38,539 nt of DNA from Candidatus Omnitrophota bacterium (GTDB lineage Bacteria; Omnitrophota; Gorgyraeia; JAUYCX01). The notes below the pieces were generated by a model. The model ran no database searches. It had not been told where the DNA came from and worked only from the letters and a program-made list of their open reading frames with translations. Positions 1-8,504 of the stretch are shown here, in pieces (within the stretch, counting starts at the first letter, position 1; each line of letters begins with the position of its first letter). The DNA is taken from positions 84,065 to 122,603 of the forward strand of contig JAUYCX010000015.1 in the NCBI GenBank assembly GCA_030692045.1, given 5' to 3'. The translations under genes were made by a program, and so were the position numbers.

Positions 1-1
1 A

Positions 2-1039
2 ATTAGCTCTGGGATGTTTAAAACAGCGGCAGACCAAAATGGTATTTATATTTATGAAGAAAAGATAGGTGGGGTTACCTATCAGAAGGTTAGGATAAAT
101 GGTGACGAGACCAGACTTACTTTTGTGAATGGCAAAATTATAATTGATGGCACAGTGGTTATGGAAGAAAAAACTTTCCAAAATACCACTACTGCAAATG
201 AGGATACAGTATATTCCATTTATATGGATAAATTAATGGGTGTGAATAGCTGTCAGGGTGGCCGATGTACTCCTATTAATGGAATTATTTATTCCACTTT
301 TAATACTATGGTAGAGAATGCTTCCGAAATACCTGAACGTGGTTTAACCTTTGTTACTGAGCAAAGCTTATATTTAAAGGGGGATTTTAACAAACCCCAA
401 GGTCAATATGTTTCCCAACCAGCTGCTGGAATTAGCGCGGGATATGCTTATACCCTTTCAGCCGATTTTAATTTTCCTCAGAGCTTACCATGGACCTTGC
501 ATAATCCTAATTTTCCAGATATAGATGATAGTCTATGTTCTGGTGACCCTCCTGACCCACGTTGTGATGGCTGGAGCTTTACTAATGTACCCAATGAAGC
601 CAAAGATACTGATTATTACATTTCTTTGGTGGGTTATTATGGCTATCAGCCACAAATATTAGAAAGATGGGCTAGGCAAGGAGAATTTTATAAAAAAAGA
701 ACAATTGAAGGCGCTTTTGTGCGGCTTCCTGAGGGAAATTTTCCTGGCAGTTTTAATCCTACTAACAATGAGATTAATAAAGTAAGATGTTGTGGAAATT
801 ATCCTTCTCCCTGTCGAGACTGTAAACCGCCTAACCCTAACGGATATCCCATATTCTTTAGGTGGGATATGACTACCTATCCTCCAAGTCCAGGCGATAA
901 TATTTACAGATACGACCAAGACTACCTCAACCCTAACCCTCGGCCACCTGGAGATTTATTAGGTTTTTACCAGGCAGTTCAATTGGAAATCAATAATACT
1001 GAGAATAATTTTAGCAATCATTTCTATGAGCTTAACTAA
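2..1039 (+). CDS. Pilin-like surface protein, C-terminal part (5' end outside window)
   Basis: The reading frame is open to the left window edge (no stop before the ATG at 14), so the true start is probably upstream and only the C-terminal part is seen. It aligns over its whole length with the C-terminal 300 or so residues of the next gene: both carry a VMEEK/VMEKK segment, a LYLKGDFNK/VILKGDFNK segment, a PQPAA or SQPAA segment, an ISLVGYYGY motif followed by QILERW, and a terminal cysteine group (RCC, then PCRDC here). The two genes are therefore tandem paralogues. The stop overlaps the start of the next gene by 14 bases, indicating co-transcription. By analogy with the complete neighbour it should be an exported pilin-like or pilus-associated protein; no enzymatic motif was seen. 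Function is otherwise unknown. Confidence 0.75.
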   Translation: MSSGMFKTAADQNGIYIYEEKIGGVTYQKVRINGDETRLTFVNGKIIIDGTVVMEEKTFQNTTTANEDTVYSIYMDKLMGVNSCQGGRCTPINGIIYSTFNTMVENASEIPERGLTFVTEQSLYLKGDFNKPQGQYVSQPAAGISAGYAYTLSADFNFPQSLPWTLHNPNFPDIDDSLCSGDPPDPRCDGWSFTNVPNEAKDTDYYISLVGYYGYQPQILERWARQGEFYKKRTIEGAFVRLPEGNFPGSFNPTNNEINKVRCCGNYPSPCRDCKPPNPNGYPIFFRWDMTTYPPSPGDNIYRYDQDYLNPNPRPPGDLLGFYQAVQLEINNTENNFSNHFYELN

Positions 1040-3371
1040 ATTAACTCAGGCAAGGGAATCTGGCTACATTTTAATCTCCTCATTTCTGGTGATAGTCTTG
1101 CTAATTGGCTTAAGCGGAGCTCTTTTCCTGCAAGGCATAAATGAAAAACTAAATGTAGATAAGGCTTTAGTCTCTTTAAGGGCTGGCTACGCCATAGAGC
1201 AAGGTATGAGTATTCTGATTTATGAATTATTAAATCATCAAGACTTAAATGATGACAACCCCATACCCTGGGCAACCCATACTGCAGATACTGAATGGCC
1301 ATTTGAATTACATCCTATTTATGAAGGTACCCCTGAAACCCTACCCCACACAACAACAGGCTTAGGCGCAATTGATACTGACGGAAGCCATGGAGGTTTG
1401 GGCTGTTATTATCGGGAAAACTCCAATGGCACTCGCTTTTTAGCCAAGGTTTACATTGACACATTTAGCCCGACTGAAAAGGTAATCTTAGTTAGGGGTT
1501 GCATTGGGGATGAATGTCGCTTAATGGTCACTAAATATTCAAGAGAGTCCTTGTACGATTATTTTATCTTTACTCCTTTTGATTATGATTTTGGCTGGAG
1601 GACTTTTGATGCCTCGGGTGGTAAAATTCACACAAATGGCGATGTTATCTTTTATGAAAAAGCCACGATTAAGAATGTGGCTACTTTATCCACTCCCCAA
1701 GATGTTAGATACCATGTAAATTCTTTTGTTCCGCCGGGAAATTGTGTTACTGTGGAAGGCGGTACTACCTGTCCAGACGGCTACAATGGTAGGCCTTGGA
1801 ATGAAATTTTCTGGAGCTGGCGTTATCCCTATGTTTTACCCAATGCCGGCGCATTAAGTGTAAATGGCAATGACAATGAGTATGTTAACCAAAGTGATGG
1901 CCATTTATTTGGAAACAGAAAAAACATCTTGCAGGGTCCTGGAGAAATTTGGGATGGCTGGGGCGGTAAAGAGCCTGACCTGCCGCCACTACTTCCTGAC
2001 GATTTTGTAATCCAAGGCTATTCTCCCAATCCTGAGTTGTATTTTGTAGAAGACTATCCTGTGGTTTTTGCTAATGATGAAGGTGATGGAGATAAAAATA
2101 ATGATTTCACTCTTACCTTGCCCAATAGACTTGACTGGCCCAATAACTATGCCCAGGGTGCTACGTACCAATGGAATATCTACAGCCAAGCCACAAGTTA
2201 CTACAATTATCCTGCAACTAATAGAGCAGTGACATATACAAATTCAGGACTGCTTTCCTCTGTCTGGCAGAATTTTATCAAAAATAATGGGGTGCAGGAT
2301 TTAACTGGTATTATCAAAGAAGGAAATAGCGGCGGTAACTACATCGCTGCTAAAATAATTAACAATGGGCTTTATGAGCAGGATGCGCAAGAAGGAGGCG
2401 TTTACATAACCAATGACACAACCGGATGCGAAGCTGGCGCTCAATTTAAAGCTACCATAAACCAAAGTGTTTACTGTTCAGATAGCAGTGGCAGGATTAA
2501 GTTTACGGGGGGAGCTGGCGCTGGCATTGTAATGGAAAAAAAGGATTTTATGAATACCTCAACTGCCAGGCAAGAGTCAGTAATTGCCATTGATTTGGAA
2601 AGGTTAATGCGTAGTGGCAGACTTAACCCAGACCCTCAATATGGAATATTTTACTCCTCGGGCTTAAACATTTTGATGGATGAAGCCTTGGAAATACCTG
2701 ATGGCGGCTTAACTGTTGTCAGCGACCAGAATGTAATTTTAAAGGGAGATTTTAATAAGGCTCATGGCGGATACACGCCACAGCCAGCAGCTGCCATAGC
2801 CGCTGGATATATTTATGCCCTCTCGGATGATTTTGATTATCCCCAAAATTTACCCAATACCTTGCACAATCCTAATTATCCAGATATAGCTGATGGTCTA
2901 TGTCCTGCAGACCCTCGCTGTAATGGCTGGAATGGCTCTAATTTACCTAACGAGGCAGAGGAAACTACCTTTAATATTTCTTTGGTGGGTTATTATGGCT
3001 ATGACCCGCAAATATTAGAGAGATGGAATAATACGCAAAGAGTAATTGAGGGTAGCCTTGTAAGACTACAGGAAGGAACCTTTGCCCTGCATAGTGGCTA
3101 TACCCTTGGCACAATTAATGATGTAAGATGCTGTAGTGAGGGGTTTTTGCCTTGCAGAAATTGCGACCTATACCATGATTACTTTACCTGGGATATGACT
3201 ACCTATCCACCGCTTCCGGCGGCCCTGAATATATTTCAATATGACAGGGATTATTTAGACCCTGACTCTCCCAAGCCGCCCGGAGATTTACTTGGCTTTA
3301 CTCAAGCCGCACAATTAGAGATAAACAATACTGAAGACAATTTTAATAAACATTATTTTGCGATTAATTAA
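1026..3371 (+). CDS. PilX-like large minor-pilin protein
   Basis: 781 residues. Residues about 12-35 form a single N-terminal hydrophobic helix after a Gly-Tyr (SGYILISSF), the layout of PilX-type minor pilins that are processed by prepilin peptidase; the usual Glu at mature position 5 is replaced by Ser, as in several PilX and PilX-like proteins. The rest is a large soluble part rich in Asn, Tyr, Pro and Gly with repeated Cys pairs, ending in a RCC...PCRNC cluster. It is a tandem paralogue of the gene before it and overlaps that gene's stop by 14 bases. Much longer than normal pilins (about 150-200 aa), so a tip adhesin or cell-surface structural role is a reasonable inference. Its stop overlaps, tail to tail, the stop of the opposite-strand gene at 3368. 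Confidence 0.75.
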   Translation: MSLTKLTQARESGYILISSFLVIVLLIGLSGALFLQGINEKLNVDKALVSLRAGYAIEQGMSILIYELLNHQDLNDDNPIPWATHTADTEWPFELHPIYEGTPETLPHTTTGLGAIDTDGSHGGLGCYYRENSNGTRFLAKVYIDTFSPTEKVILVRGCIGDECRLMVTKYSRESLYDYFIFTPFDYDFGWRTFDASGGKIHTNGDVIFYEKATIKNVATLSTPQDVRYHVNSFVPPGNCVTVEGGTTCPDGYNGRPWNEIFWSWRYPYVLPNAGALSVNGNDNEYVNQSDGHLFGNRKNILQGPGEIWDGWGGKEPDLPPLLPDDFVIQGYSPNPELYFVEDYPVVFANDEGDGDKNNDFTLTLPNRLDWPNNYAQGATYQWNIYSQATSYYNYPATNRAVTYTNSGLLSSVWQNFIKNNGVQDLTGIIKEGNSGGNYIAAKIINNGLYEQDAQEGGVYITNDTTGCEAGAQFKATINQSVYCSDSSGRIKFTGGAGAGIVMEKKDFMNTSTARQESVIAIDLERLMRSGRLNPDPQYGIFYSSGLNILMDEALEIPDGGLTVVSDQNVILKGDFNKAHGGYTPQPAAAIAAGYIYALSDDFDYPQNLPNTLHNPNYPDIADGLCPADPRCNGWNGSNLPNEAEETTFNISLVGYYGYDPQILERWNNTQRVIEGSLVRLQEGTFALHSGYTLGTINDVRCCSEGFLPCRNCDLYHDYFTWDMTTYPPLPAALNIFQYDRDYLDPDSPKPPGDLLGFTQAAQLEINNTEDNFNKHYFAIN

Positions 3372-3634
3372 AGATTTCTGAAAACCAAAACTGTAATTAC
3401 CACAGCGCTAAATAAAATCAAATTAACGATATTAAATACCCTCCAAACAATGTCTTTAGAAATAAAGCCAGAGGGCGCCATCAACAATAGACAAACCCAA
3501 ACCCCTATTGCCCAGAGAATACTTAAATCTCTGGAAGATTTTCTTTTAATTATTCTCACAATTAAGGGAATATTCCATAAGGGAAGAATTATGGCTGCAA
3601 TTAAACCTATGAATTGAATTATATTTTGTCTCAA
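3368..3634 (-). CDS. SemiSWEET/PQ-loop-like small membrane protein
   Basis: 88 residues with three hydrophobic helices (about 5-24, 39-56, 63-85), the size and topology of bacterial SemiSWEET half-transporters (85-100 aa), which dimerise to move sugars across the inner membrane. After the first helix comes NIPLIVRIIKRKSSRDLS, which resembles the PQ-loop pattern (Pro-Gln then basic residues and an LS motif), although the Gln is Leu here. The only possible start before the first helix is TTG at 3632-3634, four bases from the nitroreductase stop, so translation is likely coupled. Family assignment is by pattern and topology only; another three-helix membrane protein is possible. Confidence 0.6.
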   Translation of the reverse strand: MRQNIIQFIGLIAAIILPLWNIPLIVRIIKRKSSRDLSILWAIGVWVCLLLMAPSGFISKDIVWRVFNIVNLILFSAVVITVLVFRNL

Positions 3635-3635
3635 T

Positions 3636-4157
3636 TTAATGCCTGCCCCAGATTTCAGACATCACAATTTCCTCAAATGGCTTTCTGTCTTTTTCTAGAA
3701 TACTCTCGTCCTTGGAATAACCTAAGGTTAATAATTCTACTACACGAATTTCTTTAGGTATGCCTAATATTTTCTTAACCTCTTGCTCGTAAAATGCGCC
3801 TACCCAACAGGTGCCCAAGCCTAATTCCACTGCCAAAAGTGTCATATGGTCTATAGCAATTGCCACATCAATGGGATAACACAACTGAGCGCAACTCATC
3901 ATATGGTTATCTGTTTTGGCACAACAGGCAATTACAACTGGCGCCTCAGCCACAAAACTCTGATTCTTAGCAGCCTTCATTAAGAGGCTACGAGTCTTTT
4001 TATCCCTGACTACCACAAAGCGCCACTCTTGTCTGTTACTGGCTGAAGGAGCCAGTCTTGCAGCCTCCAAAATAAGCTTTAATTTTTCCTCTTCTACATC
4101 TTTTGCCAAGTAACTGCGCACACTTTTTCTTTTTTTAATTGCTGACATAACATCCAT
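3636..4157 (-). CDS. Nitroreductase family FMN-dependent oxidoreductase
   Basis: 173 residues, normal for the compact nitroreductase family. The N terminus has the family signature RKSVRSY (residues about 10-16, FMN phosphate contact), followed by APSASNRQEWRF (about 37-48), and a later LGLGTCWVGAF segment that lines the flavin pocket, then ILGIPKEIRVVELLTLGY. These are standard for FMN-binding NAD(P)H oxidoreductases that act as homodimers in the cytoplasm. The substrate cannot be told from sequence. A GGGGG ribosome site lies about eight bases before the ATG at 4157, supporting this start. The neighbour downstream (SemiSWEET-like) starts immediately after the stop. Confidence 0.88.
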   Translation of the reverse strand: MDVMSAIKKRKSVRSYLAKDVEEEKLKLILEAARLAPSASNRQEWRFVVVRDKKTRSLLMKAAKNQSFVAEAPVVIACCAKTDNHMMSCAQLCYPIDVAIAIDHMTLLAVELGLGTCWVGAFYEQEVKKILGIPKEIRVVELLTLGYSKDESILEKDRKPFEEIVMSEIWGRH

Positions 4158-4191
4158 TTTTTATCCCCCTTTAAACATGCGAAATCATATT

Positions 4192-5091
4192 CTAAAGACT
4201 AATAATTCTCTTAAAAATCTTAAGCCGAGAATTTATTTGTTTGAGGGTTAAGTTTGCAGTGCAACTTAAACCAAATCCCTCCACATTAAAAGAGGCAATT
4301 ACCGCTCCCAAGACAAGAGCCTGTTTTAAAACCTTTTGATTTATTTTCTTCTGTTTTGTTAAATAACCCATAAATCCTCCGGCAAAGGTATCCCCTGCGC
4401 CAGTGGGGTCAATGATTTTTAAAACAGGATAAGCCGGTAAAGAAAAAATGAAACTGCCTGAATAAAACAAAACACCGTGCTCGCCTTTTTTTATTACAAT
4501 CATTTCTGGACCAAAATTTTTTAAAGCCTTAGCTGCTTTAAGCAGATTATCTTCTTGCGATAAATCTCTTGCCTCAGCATCATTAGCCACATAAATATGC
4601 ACTCTTTTTAAAAGTTTTAAAAGCGAGGCTCGTTTATGTTTTATCCAAAAATTCATACTGTCAACTCCGATAAGTTTTGGGCAGCGCATATTATCTAAAA
4701 GTTTATGCTGGATATCTGGGTCAACATTGGCTAAAAATATATTTTTTATCCATTTCTCTTTTTCGGTAATGCAAGGCTTAAAATTAGCCAAAACACCTAA
4801 CTTTGTATTTAAGGTAGTTGCCAAGTTACAATCACCGCTATATTTTCCTTGCCAGCGAAATGTTTTTCCTTTTTCCCTTATAAGTGAGCAAAGGTTAATG
4901 CCCTTGTTACGCAAAAAATCAATGTGGCTTTCGGGAAAATCCTCTCCGATAACTGCCACTAAATTTACCTTTGAAAAAAATCTGGCAGACATTGCAAAAT
5001 GCGCAGCCGACCCTCCCAGAATTTCCTTTCTAAAGCCAGCCGGGGTCTTTACTGTATCCAAAGCAACTGTGCCTAAAACAATTATGCTCAT
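4192..5091 (-). CDS. PfkB-family (ribokinase-like) sugar/nucleoside kinase
   Basis: 299 residues, typical PfkB length. The N-terminal half has ILGGSAAHFAMSA, the di-Gly substrate-binding signature of the ribokinase fold, then AVIGEDFPESHI. The C-terminal part has DPTGAGDTFAGGFMGYL, PfkB signature 2, whose GAGD Asp is the catalytic base. The protein should phosphorylate a sugar or nucleoside using ATP in the cytoplasm; the actual substrate is not clear, though the layout is closer to uncharacterised sugar kinases than to 6-phosphofructokinase. It begins eight bases after the end of the yjbQ gene, so the two are probably co-transcribed. Confidence 0.88.
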   Translation of the reverse strand: MSIIVLGTVALDTVKTPAGFRKEILGGSAAHFAMSARFFSKVNLVAVIGEDFPESHIDFLRNKGINLCSLIREKGKTFRWQGKYSGDCNLATTLNTKLGVLANFKPCITEKEKWIKNIFLANVDPDIQHKLLDNMRCPKLIGVDSMNFWIKHKRASLLKLLKRVHIYVANDAEARDLSQEDNLLKAAKALKNFGPEMIVIKKGEHGVLFYSGSFIFSLPAYPVLKIIDPTGAGDTFAGGFMGYLTKQKKINQKVLKQALVLGAVIASFNVEGFGLSCTANLTLKQINSRLKIFKRIISL

Positions 5092-5099
5092 TTTTAAAG

Positions 5100-5519
5100 T
5101 TACTCGCCAATAATCTTTACTAACACACGCTTACGACGGCAGCCATCAAATTCGCCGTAAAAAATCTGCTCCCAGGGACCAAAGTCAAGTTTTCCGTTGG
5201 TGATTGCCACAACCACCTCACGACCCATTATTGTCCTTTTTAAATGCGCATCCGCGTTATCCTCGCCGGTTTTATTGTGTTCATATTGTGAAATAGGCTC
5301 ATGGGGCGCTAAGCCTTCCAGCCATTTGTCAAAATCTTTCCCCAGACCTTCTTCGTCGTCATTTATAAAAACACTGGAGGTGATATGCATTGCATTTACC
5401 AAACAAAGGCCCTGTTTAACCCCGCTTTTTTTAACCAGCTCTTCGATTCTTTGTGTGATATTGATAAAAGCCTTTTTAGTCTTTGTATTAAACCAAATGT
5501 GTTCAGTTAAGTATTTCAT
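5100..5519 (-). CDS. yjbQ: YjbQ family protein (UPF0047, secondary thiamine-phosphate synthase-like)
   Basis: 139 residues, the whole length of the UPF0047/YjbQ family. Visible family signatures: [18 protein letters not shown] in the middle (the conserved His is a presumed metal or phosphate ligand), a Glu/Asp stretch [15 protein letters not shown], the [19 protein letters not shown] segment with two conserved His, and [13 protein letters not shown] near the end. Family members have been reported to have weak thiamine-phosphate synthase activity in E. coli; the physiological role remains uncertain. The ATG at 5519 is the only good start. Upstream lies an AT-rich gap with the 5555-5637 repeat. 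Confidence 0.88.
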   Translation of the reverse strand: MKYLTEHIWFNTKTKKAFINITQRIEELVKKSGVKQGLCLVNAMHITSSVFINDDEEGLGKDFDKWLEGLAPHEPISQYEHNKTGEDNADAHLKRTIMGREVVVAITNGKLDFGPWEQIFYGEFDGCRRKRVLVKIIGE

Positions 5520-5554
5520 CTTTTTAAAAAAAATTATAAAAAATATCTTTTTAT

Positions 5555-5637
5555 GATTACACAGATTTCAAAACCAGATTACACAGATTGTTTCTCTTTG
5601 AAGAAATCTGCGTAATCTAATTTAATCTGTGTAATCA
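5555..5637. repeat. Direct and inverted repeat array, unit GATTACACAGATT
   Basis: Two direct copies of GATTACACAGATT (about 5555 and 5577) are followed by two copies in inverted orientation (AATCTGCGTAATCT at 5605, AATCTGTGTAATC at 5624). Together they can fold into a long hairpin. It fills the gap between the M1 peptidase gene and yjbQ and contains no gene. Confidence 0.85.
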
Positions 5638-5677
5638 GAGGTCTCTGATGTTATTTCAAATAGTTTTCAGAGACCTC
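5638..5677 (-). terminator. Perfect 11-bp stem-loop after the M1 peptidase stop codon
   Basis: GAGGTCTCTGA at 5638-5648 pairs without mismatch with TCAGAGACCTC at 5667-5677, loop of 18 bases. It starts one base after the stop codon of the M1 peptidase gene on the - strand. No T-run follows on either strand, so it is either a Rho-type or processing stem rather than a classical intrinsic terminator. Confidence 0.5.
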
Positions 5678-5678
5678 A

Positions 5679-8501
5679 TTAAAATGCCTGATTTATGCCT
5701 ATCCAAACATGCGCCTTTTCCTTTGGCGCATCAATTGCACGACCAACATCAAGGCGTAAAACTATTCTTTCAAAAAAAGAGCCCAAATTTAGATGCAGCC
5801 TTAATCCCAAGCCTGCATCCTTTTTAAAATTTGCCGCAGAAAAATTACTGTACCAGCTCTTACCCGCATCAAAGAATAAAACCCCTTGCAACTCATCAAA
5901 GCTAATGATATTATCGAATAACCTGCAATTCAAATCTTTTCTTAATGGAAAACGATATTCCAAACTTCCCAACATTGTCTGCGAACCGCGTATGGTTTTT
6001 AAATCAAAACCCCGTAAGCCCTCATTTCCGCCTAATTGATAAAGATTTTTGTCTGTGGGAAAGCCAAAGCCAAATTTCAAACGTGTGGCAATTTGTGTAT
6101 CTTTAAAAAAAGGTTTAAACAATTGCCAATCCAGCATCTGTCGCCAGAAATATTCCTTGCCACCCAAAAAGTGCTCTGCATTCTCAACTGTGGCGCTTAG
6201 TTTGTAGCCTAACCTTGGATCGAAATATGGACCGCTACGATTTATAAAAAATGTAGTTCCTAAAATTGCCTCATCATTTTTTAAATAAGAAAAATTTTTT
6301 ATTTGTTCTAAACCTCCGGTTGTGACACCCCCGTCAAACCTACGGTTACGCACAATATAAAAACTTATGTGGTCGTTTATTTCTGTTAAGCCGTAACTTG
6401 CTGGCCAGAGTTCTCTACGTAAATATAGCTTTCCTCCATCCAAATCATCTATGCGGCCATCCAAATCCTTATTCTTAAAAAGCTCAAAGCCTAATGCAAT
6501 TTGTTTATTTAAAAGGTGCCTCAGTTCATAACCTAATGTGGAATTTATTTTGTTGCTATTAAGGTCATAATCTGAAGAGAAAAATAAGATATTATCAAAT
6601 GGTTTTTGTAATGATGCCTTTAACCCTAAGCCGCCCTTGGTTACCTCTGGCCCAAAAACAAAATTATAAGAATCTTCTGGCAAAAACACTGGAATTTCAT
6701 ATATCTCGTGATAAATCGGCACTGCCTTTTTAAAAAATTTTCTTGGCCAATAATTATTTGTGCGGTCAATATCTAAAAGCTTCTTTTTTGAGTCAAGCCT
6801 AACCTCTTTTACTTGAGAGGCTTTATTTAATTTAATCTCTCTAAATCTTCCTTGGCCATCCCAATAATCTATCAAAGAGGTTCCATCAGAGAAATTTATT
6901 TCTGTTTCAAATGGCATCTCAATTGAACTTAGATTCTGCAAGATTATTTTATTATTTTTGACTTCCTTAATTGAGTAATCACATTTTTTATTGGTCTTAA
7001 GCCACTCTTCAAAAAACCAATTTAAATCTTCTTGACTTTCCTCGTTAGCAATACGCATAAAGTCCTTAAACTTAATATTCCTAAATCTAAACTCCTTAAA
7101 GTAACGTTTAAATATCCGAGAAAAAATTTCATCGCCTACCAACGAATGTAACATTCCAACAATGGAGGCGCCCTTGCCATAGGTTAAAGCAAATATACTA
7201 GATGGCTCCTGAAAACTGGAAAGCTCTCCTAAGATAGGCCTATCTAATCCATTTTTCGCTAAATAGGTGTAACGAAAATCCCTTGCCCTGCGAAAGGAAA
7301 AATTGGGAATAAGATATTTAAATGGTTTGGGCAACTCCATCACAAAAGCATCTCTGCCATATTTTTCCTCCAGATAATTTAAAATGAAATAGGAATTAAG
7401 CCCTTCATCCAACCACATCTCTTTATATTCATCGCTTCCCACAATATTGTAAAACCACTGATGTCCGGTTTCGTGGGAAATAAGAAAATCAAAATAGCGA
7501 AGAAGAATTCGTGGCAGTTTATAAGCGCGCGTATCAATTAAAATAAGATTTGAGGACTGAGCCCCGCCGTAAGCCAGATACACGGGAGCGATATTAAATT
7601 CTTTATAAGGGTAATTAGCAAAATTTTTTGAGTAATTTATTATCAATTGCGATGAAAATTCCAAAGCCTTTTTAGCGTAAAACTCATCGCCTTCTAAGTA
7701 ATAGGAATTTATCTTTAAGCCATTTTGGGTTAGAGAAAAAACCTTGTAATCAGGGCTAATGGCTAAAGAAAAATCCCGTGCGGGAAACTCGGTTTCTATG
7801 AGAATAGTTTTGGTTGTATCTTGGTTATTTATCTCCTTTACTAAGCTTCCTGTATGGATAACAACTTCGCCTTTAGGTAAAGTTAATTTTAGTTTATAAA
7901 AACTTGCCTGGCTAAAATATGGCTGATGAAAAGGATAAAAGGGATAATTATGCCAACCCTCTTCGTCTAAAACTGAGAGTATGGGATACCAACGCACTAA
8001 ACTAATAATATTCTTATGCCAGCCAAATCTGCCAAAGCTATGTGGAATTTCTAAATCAAAATCAAGGGTTAATTCTAAACTTTGCCAAGGCAAAAGCGGC
8101 TTTAAAAGATTTACTCTAAGCATTGTTTTATCTTCGCCTTCAAAATTGTAAGATAGGTTTAAATTTCCTTGTTTTATTGATTTAATCTTCAAATCACCGC
8201 TTTGAAACCCTTCTGCGAAAGGGTTAATCTTAAAATAACCGGCATAGCGCAAGATAAATTCTTTTTCTTCTTTGGTAAATTGGCGATGAGGATAGATGTG
8301 GAAAAACACTTCGCTAACCTCTTCGAGAGAGTTATTAAAAAAAATAACCTTTTCTTTAGCAAAAAGAAGGTGATTATTTGTATCGAGGGAACACTCTATT
8401 TCGTAGCGCGGATTTTCAAAACCAAAACTAAAGTCTGTGGATAAAAAAATAAAAATGCAGATAATGCATAAGGTTATAAAACTGACTGACGATTTGGCCA
8501 T
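5679..8501 (-). CDS. Exported M1-family metallopeptidase fused to BamA-like outer-membrane barrel
   Basis: 940 residues. A signal peptide (about 1-27) leads into a beta-rich N-terminal domain, then an M1 peptidase core: HETGH at 343-347 with Glu366 exactly 18 residues after the last His, the HEXXH-X18-E zinc site of the aminopeptidase N family; a GGAQSSN segment sits where M1 enzymes have their GxMEN exopeptidase motif, so the substrate-end specificity may differ. From about residue 600 the sequence becomes alternating beta-strand-like and has LGGNEGLRGFD followed by LGSLEYRFPLR, hallmarks of the bacterial surface antigen (BamA/TamA-type) barrel, and it ends in an aromatic residue (Phe). The protein would thus be a peptidase held at the outer membrane by its own barrel. 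It starts three bases after the PilZ-protein gene and belongs to the operon 11942-5679. Confidence 0.85.
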   Translation of the reverse strand: MAKSSVSFITLCIICIFIFLSTDFSFGFENPRYEIECSLDTNNHLLFAKEKVIFFNNSLEEVSEVFFHIYPHRQFTKEEKEFILRYAGYFKINPFAEGFQSGDLKIKSIKQGNLNLSYNFEGEDKTMLRVNLLKPLLPWQSLELTLDFDLEIPHSFGRFGWHKNIISLVRWYPILSVLDEEGWHNYPFYPFHQPYFSQASFYKLKLTLPKGEVVIHTGSLVKEINNQDTTKTILIETEFPARDFSLAISPDYKVFSLTQNGLKINSYYLEGDEFYAKKALEFSSQLIINYSKNFANYPYKEFNIAPVYLAYGGAQSSNLILIDTRAYKLPRILLRYFDFLISHETGHQWFYNIVGSDEYKEMWLDEGLNSYFILNYLEEKYGRDAFVMELPKPFKYLIPNFSFRRARDFRYTYLAKNGLDRPILGELSSFQEPSSIFALTYGKGASIVGMLHSLVGDEIFSRIFKRYFKEFRFRNIKFKDFMRIANEESQEDLNWFFEEWLKTNKKCDYSIKEVKNNKIILQNLSSIEMPFETEINFSDGTSLIDYWDGQGRFREIKLNKASQVKEVRLDSKKKLLDIDRTNNYWPRKFFKKAVPIYHEIYEIPVFLPEDSYNFVFGPEVTKGGLGLKASLQKPFDNILFFSSDYDLNSNKINSTLGYELRHLLNKQIALGFELFKNKDLDGRIDDLDGGKLYLRRELWPASYGLTEINDHISFYIVRNRRFDGGVTTGGLEQIKNFSYLKNDEAILGTTFFINRSGPYFDPRLGYKLSATVENAEHFLGGKEYFWRQMLDWQLFKPFFKDTQIATRLKFGFGFPTDKNLYQLGGNEGLRGFDLKTIRGSQTMLGSLEYRFPLRKDLNCRLFDNIISFDELQGVLFFDAGKSWYSNFSAANFKKDAGLGLRLHLNLGSFFERIVLRLDVGRAIDAPKEKAHVWIGINQAF

Positions 8502-8504
8502 AAA

